Source: a virus. From it: a stretch of DNA of 46,523 bases. The notes under the pieces were generated by a model. That model was not told where the DNA came from, ran no database searches, and saw only the letters and a list, made by a program, of their open reading frames with translations. Below are positions 1 to 6,315 of this stretch, one piece after another; within the stretch, counting starts at the first letter, position 1; the number at the start of each line of letters is the position of its first letter. Made by a program: the position numbers and the translations under genes. The DNA lies in the IMG/VR virus record IMGVR_UViG_3300048914_000134, positions 1 to 46,523 of that record. The stretch is one strand, 5' to 3'.

Positions 1-127
1 CTGAATACGCCGGTGGCTGCACGCAACGCGCCGCTGCTGTCATAGGCGACGGCCTTGGACCAGTCCCCCATGATCGGATAGCCGCCAGCACGGCGAGCCC
101 AGGCGCCTTGCGTCCATTTAGCTGGGG
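1..127. repeat. Terminal direct repeat, left copy (circular closure)
   Basis: Bases 1-127 are identical to 46397-46523. A repeat this short and exact, lying inside an open reading frame that continues across the joint, is best read as the overlap left when a circular or circularly permuted genome is assembled (127 is a common maximum assembly k-mer), not as a biological long terminal repeat. Removing one copy leaves 46,396 bp. Confidence 0.95.
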
Positions 128-176
128 AGTCGATCAGGCTGTGGGCAGCAGTGAGGACTTCGTGGATGGTGTTCAT
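1..176 (-). CDS. DUF6197-like protein, 5' part (gene spans the circular joint)
   Basis: This is the N-terminal part of a 121-residue protein whose remainder lies at 46207-46396 on the same strand; across the closed circle the frame is 366 nt including the stop. The ATG at 176-174 is preceded by GAAAGG nine bases upstream. The N-terminus (MNTIHEVLTAAHSLID, then KWTQGAWARR and a glycine pair) and a later VYNDSH segment resemble the DUF6197 family of small phage and bacterial proteins of unknown function. It sits in a leftward run of small early genes, six bases after the membrane protein that ends at 182. The family call is from memory of its pattern and is moderate. Confidence 0.75.
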   Translation of the reverse strand, partial: MNTIHEVLTAAHSLIDSPAKWTQGAWARRAGGYPIMGDWSKAVAYDSSGALRAATGVF

Positions 177-181
177 AGCAG

Positions 182-466
182 TTAACCTTTCACGCGAGTA
201 TAGGTAATGCAGGTGCTAACAGCCATCGGCACCAGTTGTGTGCTTTTGCCGTCGCCGGAAGGCATAGCCACCAAAGTAGTGTCTGTACGATAGTTAGAGC
301 AAGTCCACTGATCGAGTCGAAGCTCGAAAGTGGTTGCTGTAAAATGGTCATAGATCATGCAGGGAATGCCAACAAAAATAAACAGCAAGACCGCTACACA
401 ACTAAGACCGACTCCTATGTACATTGTCTTTTCCAGCAAAAAGTCGAACCAGTTGTCCATGATCAA
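182..466 (-). CDS. Small membrane-anchored protein
   Basis: This 94-residue protein has one strongly hydrophobic segment at about residues 15-38 (IGVGLSCVAVLLFIFVGIP) followed by a roughly 50-residue hydrophilic tail with two cysteines (WTCS and VSTC). The layout suggests an inner-membrane anchor with a soluble domain that could hold a disulfide if periplasmic. Its ATG overlaps the stop codon of the upstream gene (ATGA), so the two are probably translationally coupled; a second ATG two codons later is also possible. No family is recognised. A membrane protein in an early operon could act in superinfection exclusion or host takeover, but that is only inference. Confidence 0.7.
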   Translation of the reverse strand: MIMDNWFDFLLEKTMYIGVGLSCVAVLLFIFVGIPCMIYDHFTATTFELRLDQWTCSNYRTDTTLVAMPSGDGKSTQLVPMAVSTCITYTRVKG

Positions 467-909
467 GCCTCCACATCAAAGCCTAGGTGTTCGGCACAGT
501 TTTCGCAAATTTCCGCAAACGAATCTTGGTACTTCGCTTCGCGGGGCAGGTTTCCGTCCACAGGGCGGATGTGAGGAATCCAGCGATCAATTTGACTCTC
601 GCGGTGTTGCTGGCGCTGGAACCATCCAGCGAATTGCGTGGAGAAGCCTTCGCAAGAGCGGCAGCATTGCCGGGTGAACATGGCGACGGCTGCGCGAGGA
701 ATCCATTCCCGACGAGCTTCCCAAGAACGGACGGTGGAAGCGATGGCGTCGCGTTCGGCTGCCGCCAGCCCGCCTTTTGCGAGAACTTGGCGCGCCGCTT
801 TGACTTCATTTGCGGTGGAAGCTTCTTGGAGGGATTCTGCGAGAAGGTTGTCGAGGGAGATAGCAAAGCCGGAGTCGGCTTCAGGCTGTTGATGTGCTGC
901 TGTGTCCAT
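463..909 (-). CDS. Hypothetical protein with paired cysteines
   Basis: The product is 148 residues. The start at 909 is preferred over the upstream ATG at 966 because AAGAGG lies eight bases before it, and 966 falls beside an inverted repeat. The N-terminal 70 residues are rich in Ala, Glu and Gln and probably helical. The C-terminal half contains RQCCRSC and, near the end, CENC, a possible metal site, plus several Trp residues. No family is recognised. It is the first gene after a terminator and a palindrome and is followed by a stop/start-overlapping membrane protein gene. Confidence 0.7.
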   Translation of the reverse strand: MDTAAHQQPEADSGFAISLDNLLAESLQEASTANEVKAARQVLAKGGLAAAERDAIASTVRSWEARREWIPRAAVAMFTRQCCRSCEGFSTQFAGWFQRQQHRESQIDRWIPHIRPVDGNLPREAKYQDSFAEICENCAEHLGFDVEA

Positions 910-960
910 AGGTTGAGCCTCTTGGAGTGTTGTAGGAAACGGCCATTCCGTCATCCATGT

Positions 961-986
961 AACCATTATACGCCCACATAATGGTT
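961..986. repeat. Perfect inverted repeat with 9-bp arms
   Basis: AACCATTAT at 961-969 is the exact reverse complement of ATAATGGTT at 978-986, with an 8-base spacer. It lies upstream of the leftward gene starting at 909 and about 60 bases from the genome-wide palindrome at 1047. The arms differ from that palindrome family, though CATAATGG resembles its outer flank. It may be an operator. Confidence 0.5.
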
Positions 987-1046
987 TTGTGTCGCAGTAA
1001 TGAGGGCAATTCCGCTCAGAGGTGCGCTGTGAGCCTCATTTTGGAG

Positions 1047-1070
1047 CCACATTACTCGGCGGTAATGTGG
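1047..1070. repeat. Dispersed palindrome, copy 1
   Basis: Perfect CCACATTAC/GTAATGTGG arms around spacer TCGGCG. It lies between a leftward terminator (1096-1126) and the leftward operon starting at 909, which suits a promoter-operator rather than a terminator. It is followed by CCTATAACT, one of the recurrent AT-rich flanks. Confidence 0.85.
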
Positions 1071-1095
1071 CCCTATAACTCTCCGGGCAACAAAA

Positions 1096-1126
1096 AGCCC
1101 CAAGGACTTCTAACCCTTGGGGCTTC
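1096..1126 (-). terminator. Intrinsic terminator for the leftward operon
   Basis: AAGCCCCAAGG and CCTTGGGGCTT form a perfect 11-bp stem around a 9-base loop. Read leftward it is followed by TTTTTGTTG, a classic U-tract, while on the + strand no T-run follows. It lies about 55 bases after the gene ending at 1181 and closes the operon running from 3785. Confidence 0.85.
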
Positions 1127-1180
1127 CGGTAGCTGCAGAGGCTCAATTCTCAGCTACTGCGCGGTTCCCGCGCCCGGCCG

Positions 1181-1798
1181 TTAGGCCACTTCGGTGGCTG
1201 CGCCATCTTGGTTTTCGACTTCCGCAGGTGCGCCGTCCAGACCTGCCAGCAGCGCGTCGGTATCGACTGCCGGGCCTTTCGCACGGGCGGCTTTTTCGGC
1301 TTCCAGACGGTCGATGATCGGTTTCAGCTTGGCGTTGCCACGCAGTGCGGTCTTCTCGGCATGGGACTTGCCGGCCAGGAACGACTTGATTTCGTCTTTC
1401 GACTTGCCCGACAGTTCCATCAGCGCCTTCATCAGCACACTGGCGCCGGACAGGCCGCCAGCTTCGCGCTTAATGTTCCACTCGCCTTTTTCCAGGCGGT
1501 CCAGCAGTTCATCGATAGCGATGATCGCGTCTTCGACGTCCTTGACGCCGGCGATCTCGTCGCCCAGCTTTTGCTCGGCGCCGTGGGCAGCGAAGCGCAG
1601 GATCAGGGCTTGCGGAATGTTCAGGTAGCGGGTTTCACCGTTCACGAAGTCCAGACGGGTAACGACAGTGCCGGCTGCGGCGTCGATGGTCGAGTGCTTC
1701 AGCAGTTTGGCTTTGCCGGTGAATTCCACGATGCGGCCGTCGTCCATGGTGACGGTGTTGATTACGGGGCCAGCTTTGGTGGTGGTTGCTTCGGTCAT
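1181..1798 (-). CDS. Hypothetical early protein, DALLDGL family, paralogue A
   Basis: This 205-residue protein is clearly related to the one at 5189-5854. Both have a beta-rich N-terminal third containing an NGE motif, a helical middle, the shared segment KSKDEI, a block ending in I-x-x-(L/I)-x-AE, and then V-D-T-D-A-L-L-(A/D)-G-L. The C-terminus beyond that motif is acidic and Ala-rich. The ATG at 1798 has GGAG at an eight-base spacing; a longer frame exists but lacks a good ribosome site. It is the last gene before a strong terminator. Function is unknown. A nucleic-acid or polymerase-associated role would fit a duplicated early protein, but nothing in the sequence proves it. Confidence 0.75.
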   Translation of the reverse strand: MTEATTTKAGPVINTVTMDDGRIVEFTGKAKLLKHSTIDAAAGTVVTRLDFVNGETRYLNIPQALILRFAAHGAEQKLGDEIAGVKDVEDAIIAIDELLDRLEKGEWNIKREAGGLSGASVLMKALMELSGKSKDEIKSFLAGKSHAEKTALRGNAKLKPIIDRLEAEKAARAKGPAVDTDALLAGLDGAPAEVENQDGAATEVA

Positions 1799-1926
1799 GG
1801 GAATAGCTCCATAGGTTAGAGGGGGTTTGGAAATCGGGCATCGGGGACTAGAATAGCCCGCCGATGTGATGAATATAGCGGATTGCAGAGGGCTTGGCAA
1901 ATGGTTTTTGTGGAACTAGGCGGAAG

Positions 1927-2136
1927 TCATTTGCGATACAATTCAACTGCTATGGCAAAAGCTGTGATGGGCCATAGCAGGATCATGCCGATGATCAGGG
2001 CAAACATCACGGGTTCAGAGAAGTCGTGAGCTTCCGCGAGGTCTTTTATGGAATGGCCACTGCGGAATAGGCCGAAGGTTGTGGCAGCGGCGATAGCGAT
2101 TCCGCCCCAAAAGTAGAATAGGGAAAAGAGAGACAT
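1927..2136 (-). CDS. Small two-TM membrane protein
   Basis: The product is 69 residues with hydrophobic segments at about 3-24 (FSLFYFWGGIAIAAATTFGLF) and 43-63 (VMFALIIGMILLWPITAFAI), joined by a short polar loop with GHSIKDLAEAHDF. This is a hairpin membrane protein. A good AAGGGG ribosome site precedes the ATG at 2136. It lies inside the early leftward operon, far from the lysis cassette, so a holin role is unlikely; an effect on the host membrane or on superinfection is possible but unproven. Confidence 0.7.
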   Translation of the reverse strand: MSLFSLFYFWGGIAIAAATTFGLFRSGHSIKDLAEAHDFSEPVMFALIIGMILLWPITAFAIAVELYRK

Positions 2137-2153
2137 GGCAAGGCCCCTTGAAG

Positions 2154-2501
2154 TTAGTAATGCAACGGCAGTTGATGGAATTGCTGATTCCCGATCAGCT
2201 CAACGCTCAGCGAGAACTGCCCCTCACTCAGCAACAGTGGGAGCTTCCATTCCGGGAAGCCTTCCGGTACGGTGTATGCCGACAGGGCACGTTCCAGTGC
2301 TGGCAGGTCAATGGCGTTTGCTTCGGGCACTGTGCCGAGGTTATAGAGCCAGGACTGGATCGTGTTAGCGATCACGTTGTTGGCAGTAAAGGCGTGGAGG
2401 ATGACGTGCAGGGGCTGCGGCGAGGGGTCAGCAGCCGAGGCAGCTACGGCTGCAGCAGCGGTTTGAGCGGTGTGGAGGAGCTTTTGCGGGGTGCGGGTCA
2501 T
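2154..2501 (-). CDS. Hypothetical protein
   Basis: The product is 115 residues. The ATG at 2501 is chosen because AAAGGG lies seven bases upstream; the frame extends to a TTG at 2531 but without support. The N-terminal 40 residues are Ala-rich and low in complexity; the rest has a mixed helical pattern with hydrophobic periodicity (ANNVIANTIQSWL and IDLPALERALSAY). No recognisable domain. It is spaced 17 bases before the two-TM gene in the same operon. Confidence 0.65.
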   Translation of the reverse strand: MTRTPQKLLHTAQTAAAAVAASAADPSPQPLHVILHAFTANNVIANTIQSWLYNLGTVPEANAIDLPALERALSAYTVPEGFPEWKLPLLLSEGQFSLSVELIGNQQFHQLPLHY

Positions 2502-2527
2502 GGCGTTAGCCCTTTCATTTGAAGTTG

Positions 2528-2776
2528 TCAATCGTTTTCGTCGTCGGAAGTGTCACCATCACGGGAGCGACGCACCCGCAACAAGCCTTTAGTTACTAGC
2601 AGCCGCCGGTGCTTGAGAGTCGCTACGGCTTCTTCCGGGGTTTGCTCCGGGGAGAAGTTTGCGAGCGCGAAAGCTAGCTCGAGGTCCGTGGCTGTGGCGC
2701 CGGCCCAAGTGGAAGCGGTGAGGAAGGCTGTGCGCCAAGTGTTAGGAGGGATTAACGTAGCCATGGTTTTGGGCAT
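2528..2776 (-). CDS. Hypothetical small protein with acidic tail
   Basis: The 82-residue product has a helical centre (DLELAFALANFSPEQTPEEAVATLKHRR), a basic stretch (RVRRSRDGD) and an acidic end (DTSDDEND). The start at 2776 overlaps the upstream gene by 25 bases; an in-frame ATG at 2764 is an alternative, and neither has a strong ribosome site. No family is recognised. Confidence 0.6.
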   Translation of the reverse strand: MPKTMATLIPPNTWRTAFLTASTWAGATATDLELAFALANFSPEQTPEEAVATLKHRRLLVTKGLLRVRRSRDGDTSDDEND

Positions 2777-3138
2777 TCAGCGCGAAGCATATTATGTAGA
2801 TCAGACTGCAGCCATATCCAGCCGGATTCGAATCCGCTGTGAGGGACTTGAAAATATCTCAGCAAGTTCAAATTTTCTGCTAGAGCGTGTTCTATATCTG
2901 CTCCATTACTGTCTTCCCACCCTCGGAGCATCACCACAGCATCCGCATCCGCGATCTGCTTCACACTCAACCGCATATAGTACTGCCACGGGTTCGGATG
3001 CCCTTTCGGTGGCGGCGGATTCTCCGCAGGATTCAGCACCGTATGCCCTGCCGCACGGAGAGCAGCTGCAGCTGCGTGGAAGGCGGGATAGTTAGAGTCC
3101 GGGAGGCCGGACATTGGACCTGCGATGTAGATGATCAT
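2752..3138 (-). CDS. DUF4406 / nucleoside 2-deoxyribosyltransferase-like protein
   Basis: The product is 128 residues and opens with MIIYIAGPMSGLPDSNYPAF, the hallmark of DUF4406, a Rossmann-like relative of nucleoside 2-deoxyribosyltransferases. ALRAAGHTVLNPAE, then a DADAVVMLRGWEDSNGA segment and an E-H-A-L-A-E helix complete the expected fold. Family members are thought to act on nucleosides or nucleotide sugars, but most phage copies have no tested activity. Its ATG overlaps the preceding stop (ATGA). About 25 residues beyond the core (after NLLRYFQ) have no obvious counterpart. Role in nucleotide salvage is inference. Confidence 0.8.
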   Translation of the reverse strand: MIIYIAGPMSGLPDSNYPAFHAAAAALRAAGHTVLNPAENPPPPKGHPNPWQYYMRLSVKQIADADAVVMLRGWEDSNGADIEHALAENLNLLRYFQVPHSGFESGWIWLQSDLHNMLRAECPKPWLR

Positions 3139-3785
3139 GGCTTGGCCCTCACTGGCGTGGCATCGGCTAATGGCTGCGCCTGTGCTGGCGATGGGGTATT
3201 AAGGCTTTCAAGGAAGGCATTGGCTTCATCGAGGGAATGAATGCCCCACTTCTTCGCTTCTTCGCGGGCTTCCTTATGCGCAGCGTCGAAATTGTGGTCA
3301 TTCCATACAAATGCGAGCCAGAGCAGGCGGTACGCCATTGCCTTGACGCCTTCCGACACCTCCGCATCCTTGCTTGCTTGGGAGGCGAGAGCGGCGCGGA
3401 GTTCAGCGATTTCGGCATCCCGCGCTCGAATTTCTGGAACTGCGGTGCTTGCAAAAAGCCTCATGCGTTGACGCCACGTTTTGATGTTGGTCATATCACT
3501 CAGCTCCTCTTGCGCATGCTGCTGTGTGGCGGATGCGGGCTCCCCGTAGCTTTCGGCCACGAAAGCCAAAGCCGCCAGCACCGCATCGCGGGCCAAGTCG
3601 GCTTCATACGAAGACTGGGCAAAGGTAACAATACGGACATTGCCATCGGTCAGAATAGCTGAACCAAAATCCCTTTCAGGTCCTAGGACAGTCTTCCCGA
3701 ATGTAGCGGTGGCGGCAAGTGCTTTGGCTTTCGCAAGTGAAAGTTCCCACTCGGAAGGAGTTGGATCGGGGATTGCGGTAGACAT
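3135..3785 (-). CDS. Hypothetical protein, first gene of an early operon
   Basis: The 216-residue product has a good GGAGG site before the ATG at 3785. A central helix (EIRARDAEIAELRAALASQ) looks like a short coiled coil and the C-terminus is Ala/Pro-rich. AYRLLWLAFVWNDHNFD around residues 155-170 is aromatic and conserved-looking. No family is recognised; phage proteins of this layout are often annotated only as hypothetical. It starts 38 bases from palindrome copy 2, which probably controls the operon 3785 to 1181. Confidence 0.65.
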   Translation of the reverse strand: MSTAIPDPTPSEWELSLAKAKALAATATFGKTVLGPERDFGSAILTDGNVRIVTFAQSSYEADLARDAVLAALAFVAESYGEPASATQQHAQEELSDMTNIKTWRQRMRLFASTAVPEIRARDAEIAELRAALASQASKDAEVSEGVKAMAYRLLWLAFVWNDHNFDAAHKEAREEAKKWGIHSLDEANAFLESLNTPSPAQAQPLADATPVRAKP

Positions 3786-3822
3786 TGAGCCTCCAGAAGG
3801 TTAATCGTTAATAGTTATAGCG

Positions 3823-3846
3823 CCATATTACCACGCCGTAATGTGG
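3823..3846. repeat. Dispersed palindrome, copy 2
   Basis: Arms CCATATTAC and GTAATGTGG, one mismatch, spacer CACGCC. Read leftward it is followed by GCGCTATAACTATT, a TATAAC box that could serve as a -10 for the operon starting at 3785. It also forms the left border of gene-free island A. Confidence 0.85.
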
Positions 3847-4000
3847 CCCTCAAACCGGCCACGCTCACCCCCACACTACCCCCTCACCCGCCAGCAGTCA
3901 CTCTCTCCCACCCACAACTTCGAGGGCGCGGCCACACCTCACCACGCCGCAGCCCTCGCGTGTGCGCGCACAGGCGCTCGGGCGCCCCACCCGCATACGC

Positions 4001-4018
4001 GCTGTTTTTAAAAACAGC
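4001..4018. repeat. Perfect 18-bp palindrome
   Basis: GCTGTTTTT followed directly by AAAAACAGC. Read leftward, GGGGGCTG then TTTTT resembles the end of a weak terminator; as DNA it could be a protein site. Confidence 0.6.
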
Positions 4019-4026
4019 CCCCTCCG

Positions 4027-4106
4027 GCTAGCGATTTCGGGATTGAACCGCTCTGACTCGCCACTAAGACTAACAGCAATTGAGCGACGGTCTGCGGCGC
4101 GTTAGC
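4027..4106 (-). ncRNA. Possible structured RNA
   Basis: Read leftward, 4106-4100 (GCTAACG) pairs with 4033-4027 (CGCTAGC) with one mismatch, and inside it 4086-4082 (CGCTC) pairs perfectly with 4053-4049 (GAGCG). The segment also contains GGTTCAATCCC, like a tRNA T-loop, but no full cloverleaf forms. A T5 run within the 4001-4018 palindrome follows. This could be a small RNA or a tRNA remnant; support is structural only. Confidence 0.25.
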
Positions 4107-4221
4107 CCCTCCCCGGGCCGGATTTCCCCTCACGGCGCGGCAAAAGCTATGGCGCGGAGAGCGAACTGCTAACGGGCGCGAGGATGGGCCAGGGGTGCGA
4201 ATGAAGAGGGTTTCGGCGGCA

Positions 4222-4330
4222 CGAAATAGAGGCCCGTGGCGGCGTTTGGGGCATTGGCTGGTGGGGTAGTAGCCGCCGGGGAGGGATCGCGGCGTGGCGG
4301 TGCCATTCCGGCCCGTGGTGGGGCATTACC
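4222..4330. repeat. Shared non-coding block, copy in island A
   Basis: It starts with CGAAATAGAGGCCCG, identical to 33554-33568 in island D. Similarity then continues imperfectly: a GG-C/T-TGGT-rich stretch, a GGGAGGG segment and a G-CGTGGCGG segment occur in the same order in both. The reading frame is not kept between the copies, so the DNA or RNA is what is conserved. Confidence 0.5.
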
Positions 4331-4349
4331 GATGTGGAGGCACGCCCCC

Positions 4350-4380
4350 AAACAACGAAACCCCCGGACAGGGGGGTTAT
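4350..4380 (-). terminator. Intrinsic terminator
   Basis: AACCCCC (4359-4365) pairs with GGGGGTT (4372-4378) around a 6-base loop. Read leftward the stem is followed by a T-rich TTTCGTTGTTT. It lies 19 bases after the stop of the gene at 4397-4669 and ends the small operon from 5103. Confidence 0.7.
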
Positions 4381-4381
4381 C

Positions 4382-4406
4382 GGGCCACGTTACAGGTCAG
4401 CGATGG
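4382..4406. repeat. Decayed palindrome copy
   Basis: GGCCACGTTAC matches a left arm of the palindrome family; after AGGTCA the right half GCGATGGCG matches GTAATGTGG at only about five of nine positions and lies inside the end of the coding region at 4397. It borders island A on the right, as true copies border the other islands. Confidence 0.4.
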
Positions 4407-4669
4407 CGGAGAGACTCCACTAACGCTTGCTCAACCATCGCCATATCGTAGCTGATGGGATCACGCATTGCCCTATCCACGATGTCTAGGGCGAGGAGGC
4501 GGACTGGCACACGCGAGAACAACATTACGATGTCTAGTTCCGATACATCCTCGGAGAGTTTGGATTGCCAATCCTTGCGCAGGAACCCCTGCAATTTGGG
4601 ATCGTGCGCTGCGGATTCTAGAGCGTAGTTGTAAGCGCGCTCCATTGCGCGGGTGATGGTGGTGGTCAT
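4397..4669 (-). CDS. Hypothetical small protein
   Basis: The 90-residue product has a strong AAGGAG site before the ATG at 4669. It is mostly helical, with KLSEDVSELDIVMLFSRVPVRLLALDIVDRAM in the middle and a final helix MAMVEQALVESLRHR. No recognised domain. It is the last gene of a short leftward operon and is followed by an intrinsic terminator. Confidence 0.7.
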   Translation of the reverse strand: MTTTITRAMERAYNYALESAAHDPKLQGFLRKDWQSKLSEDVSELDIVMLFSRVPVRLLALDIVDRAMRDPISYDMAMVEQALVESLRHR

Positions 4670-4697
4670 AGCAGCTACTCCTTTGCGCGATAGCGCG

Positions 4698-4919
4698 TTA
4701 GGCTTGGCGCGCTATCGCGCCGGGGTTGAGAGGGACGCTGCGCACGATGCGCACCGCGTCTAGCGGTACGTCATGATTGTCAGCGAGGAGGTTGGACACC
4801 GCGACATTGATGTCGGGTTCCGTGACCGCGCACAGGACAACAGCGCGCTTGGCGTTGCGATTGCCGGGGGCGATGGTGTCGATGTGGTAGGTCACGGCGA
4901 AGGCGTATGAGGGATACAT
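4698..4919 (-). CDS. Hypothetical small protein
   Basis: The product is 73 residues, starting at 4919 with GGGAG nine bases upstream. It has an alternating beta/alpha pattern: a strand YAFAVTYHIDTI, a strand KRAVVLCAVTEPD, a helix NVAVSNLLADN and a strand DAVRIVRSVPL, compatible with a small alpha-beta fold. No family is recognised. It starts four bases after the stop of the upstream 59-residue gene. Confidence 0.65.
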   Translation of the reverse strand: MYPSYAFAVTYHIDTIAPGNRNAKRAVVLCAVTEPDINVAVSNLLADNHDVPLDAVRIVRSVPLNPGAIARQA

Positions 4920-4923
4920 GGCG

Positions 4924-5103
4924 CTAGACTCCCAAGAGGATGTAACGGGTCGCTTCGAGGGACCACCCGCGATTGCGGAGGTATGCGGCGGCGGGGCGGG
5001 TTCCGAGGGTGCGCTGGATGTTGCGGGCACGCTCGATTGGGGTGCGGCCCTGTGTGAGCAGGGCATTGCGATGCGGGGCGGGGGATGAGGTGAGGTGTGA
5101 CAT
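4924..5103 (-). CDS. Small hypothetical phage protein (59 aa)
   Basis: This short gene has GGAGG nine bases before its ATG at 5103. The sequence centre reads RTPIERARNIQRTLGTR and then AAAYLRNRGWSLEATRYILL, a compact helical pattern I associate with short phage and prophage proteins of unknown function. The gene is the first after palindrome copy 3 and is followed within five bases by the next start, so it leads the operon 5103 to 4397. Confidence 0.75.
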   Translation of the reverse strand: MSHLTSSPAPHRNALLTQGRTPIERARNIQRTLGTRPAAAYLRNRGWSLEATRYILLGV

Positions 5104-5134
5104 GATGCAGTGCCTCCAATGAGGGGTTACGAGG

Positions 5135-5158
5135 CCACATTACCGGCTAGTAATGTGG
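5135..5158. repeat. Dispersed palindrome, copy 3
   Basis: Perfect arms around spacer CGGCTA (the same spacer as copy 16). It lies in the 85-base gap between the gene ending at 5189 and the gene starting at 5103, both leftward. Confidence 0.85.
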
Positions 5159-5188
5159 CGCTATTACTATTGCAATCGCGGCTGCGCG

Positions 5189-5854
5189 TTAGACGTTGCG
5201 ACCTGCACCGCGACGGTCTTTGCCGGTGCGAGCTTCACGCTCGGCGTCGGTTTCGTCGGAGTCGCTATCGCTATCGCCGTCCTCGCCCTCTTCCTCGTCC
5301 GTGTCACCATTGTGACCTTCCATCAGCCCATCGAGCAACGCATCGGTATCGACCTTCGACGTGTCGGTGTTTTCGGCTTGGATCAACCGGATCATTTCCA
5401 CCACTCGAGGGTTCTTGCGGAGCGCGGCCACTTCTTCTTTCGACAGCTTGTCGAGGTAGGCCGTGATTTCGTCTTTGCTCTTCGTCGTGATGCGCATCAT
5501 GGCGCGGACGAGCAGACCACCCTTCGCGTTACCGCTCTCGCCATTGCCCCGGATCTTGTTCCATGCCGGGGTTTCACCGTTCGCCCCGGTGATGCGGTCG
5601 AAGATTTCGCGCACGGCGTTGAACTTGTCCACGATGGTGGCGGTGCGGCCGGTTTCTGGATCGCGGGCAATAGCCGCACCATCGACTAGCTTTTGTTTCA
5701 GGCCATGCATCGCGGCGGCGTGGTAGATTTCCTGCGAGAGCGTGGCGCTGTCGAGGGTGAGGGATTCGCCGTTGCTGAATGCGAGCGTGAGGCGAGTGCC
5801 GTCGATTGCGGCTGCTACGGCGGTCGAGGTTTTCTTTGGGGTTGCGGTTGCCAT
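5189..5854 (-). CDS. Hypothetical early protein, DALLDGL family, paralogue B
   Basis: The 221-residue product is related to the one at 1181-1798: shared NGE motif in the beta-rich N-terminus, a helical core with KSKDEI, LRKNPRVVEMIRLIQAE, and VDTDALLDGLM. The C-terminal tail is extremely acidic (runs of E, D and S) and then turns basic (RTGKDRRGAGRNV). Such tails are typical of nucleic-acid mimicry or of proteins that bind basic partners, but that is inference. The ATG at 5854 has AGGAG at good spacing; the frame continues upstream without support. The gene lies second in the leftmost early operon. Confidence 0.75.
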   Translation of the reverse strand: MATATPKKTSTAVAAAIDGTRLTLAFSNGESLTLDSATLSQEIYHAAAMHGLKQKLVDGAAIARDPETGRTATIVDKFNAVREIFDRITGANGETPAWNKIRGNGESGNAKGGLLVRAMMRITTKSKDEITAYLDKLSKEEVAALRKNPRVVEMIRLIQAENTDTSKVDTDALLDGLMEGHNGDTDEEEGEDGDSDSDSDETDAEREARTGKDRRGAGRNV

Positions 5855-5949
5855 GGTTGCTGCTCCTATAACTAGTGGTAGGATGCACAGGCCGCGTTGC
5901 GGCGAGTGTGCGAGGCCGTATGCGACGGCTGGCGCTTGAGCGGATCGCC

Positions 5950-5987
5950 CGGTTAGCCTCATCGCAACGATGGCGACTGGCTAACCG
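5950..5987. repeat. Inverted repeat upstream of the paralogue B gene
   Basis: CGGTTAGCC (5950-5958) and GGCTAACCG (5979-5987) are perfect 9-bp arms around a 20-base loop. It sits in the leader between the 39-residue gene and the gene starting at 5854, so it could be an attenuator or an mRNA-stability element. There is no U-tract. Confidence 0.45.
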
Positions 5988-6000
5988 TGGGAACCTCTCG

Positions 6001-6120
6001 TTAGGCTATGGCCTTGCGGAGGCGCTGCAGCTCTATCCATTCATCCGCCGTGATCTGGCAGGTGCGAAAGCGGTATTCCAGTTCTGTAATGCGGGCTGCG
6101 ATGGTGGCGGTGCGGTTCAT
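6001..6120 (-). CDS. Tiny early protein (39 aa)
   Basis: The frame at 6120-6001 encodes 39 residues (MNRTATIAARITELEYRF at the start, ending RLRKAIA) and has GGAGC before its ATG. It is helical and charged. It is the first gene downstream of the best sigma70-like promoter in the window (6171-6199), so it is probably among the earliest transcripts; its role may be to inhibit or redirect a host enzyme, but the sequence does not say which. Confidence 0.65.
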   Translation of the reverse strand: MNRTATIAARITELEYRFRTCQITADEWIELQRLRKAIA

Positions 6121-6291
6121 ATTCGTTGCTCCTCGTCGGTTGCGGCGCTGTGTTGTGAGCCGATGTAGTAACTATACGTTATGGGGCCACGGAATGCAAG
6201 CCCTCTTCGCAAATTATTTGTGTGGTATTTTCGCCACTGGATTTAGTAGTCGCAAAAGCTATAAGAGTAACGCGCTCCTCCGATTACCGGG
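6121..6291. other. Leader and AT-rich control region
   Basis: No gene is seen. It holds the promoter at 6171-6199, an AT-rich stretch around 6210-6245, and GCAAAAGCTATAAGAG at 6253-6268, which recurs inverted as CTCTTATAGCTTTTTCGC at 6866-6883. The two copies face each other across island B. Confidence 0.5.
6171..6199 (-). promoter_or_regulatory. Probable sigma70-type early promoter, leftward
   Basis: Read leftward, TTGCAT (6199-6194), a 17-base spacer and TATAGT (6176-6171) form a near-consensus host promoter about 50 bases before the 39-residue gene. The upstream DNA (6205-6245) is AT-rich, unlike its surroundings, as an UP element would be. It would start the leftward early arm. Confidence 0.55.
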
Positions 6292-6315
6292 CCACATTAC
6301 TAGCCCGTAATGTGC
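6292..6315. repeat. Dispersed palindrome, copy 4
   Basis: Arms CCACATTAC and GTAATGTGC (one end mismatch), spacer TAGCCC, which is the reverse complement of the spacer of copy 7. It borders island B on the left and is followed by CGCCATAACT. Confidence 0.85.

Larger units (their letters stand above)
3847..4381. other. Non-coding island A between a palindrome and a decayed palindrome
   Basis: These 535 bases carry no convincing gene: frames are short, proline-rich and without ribosome sites. The left half is C-rich and the right half G-rich on the + strand, so the halves could partly fold together. It holds a perfect 18-bp palindrome (4001-4018), a possible structured RNA (4027-4106), a block shared with island D (4222 onward) and the terminator at 4359-4378. 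Confidence 0.7.

Noticed and set aside
1-127. Biological terminal repeat of the packaged DNA
   Set aside because: Its length equals a usual assembly k-mer and it lies in the middle of a coding frame, so an assembly overlap is the simpler reading.
4027-4106. A tRNA gene
   Set aside because: T-loop and acceptor-like pairing are visible, but the T-stem pairs at only three positions and no anticodon arm forms.
4169-4351. 60-residue minus-strand frame in island A with a GLYF segment also readable in island D
   Set aside because: It needs a TTG start, and in island D the same frame is broken by a stop, so DNA rather than protein is conserved.
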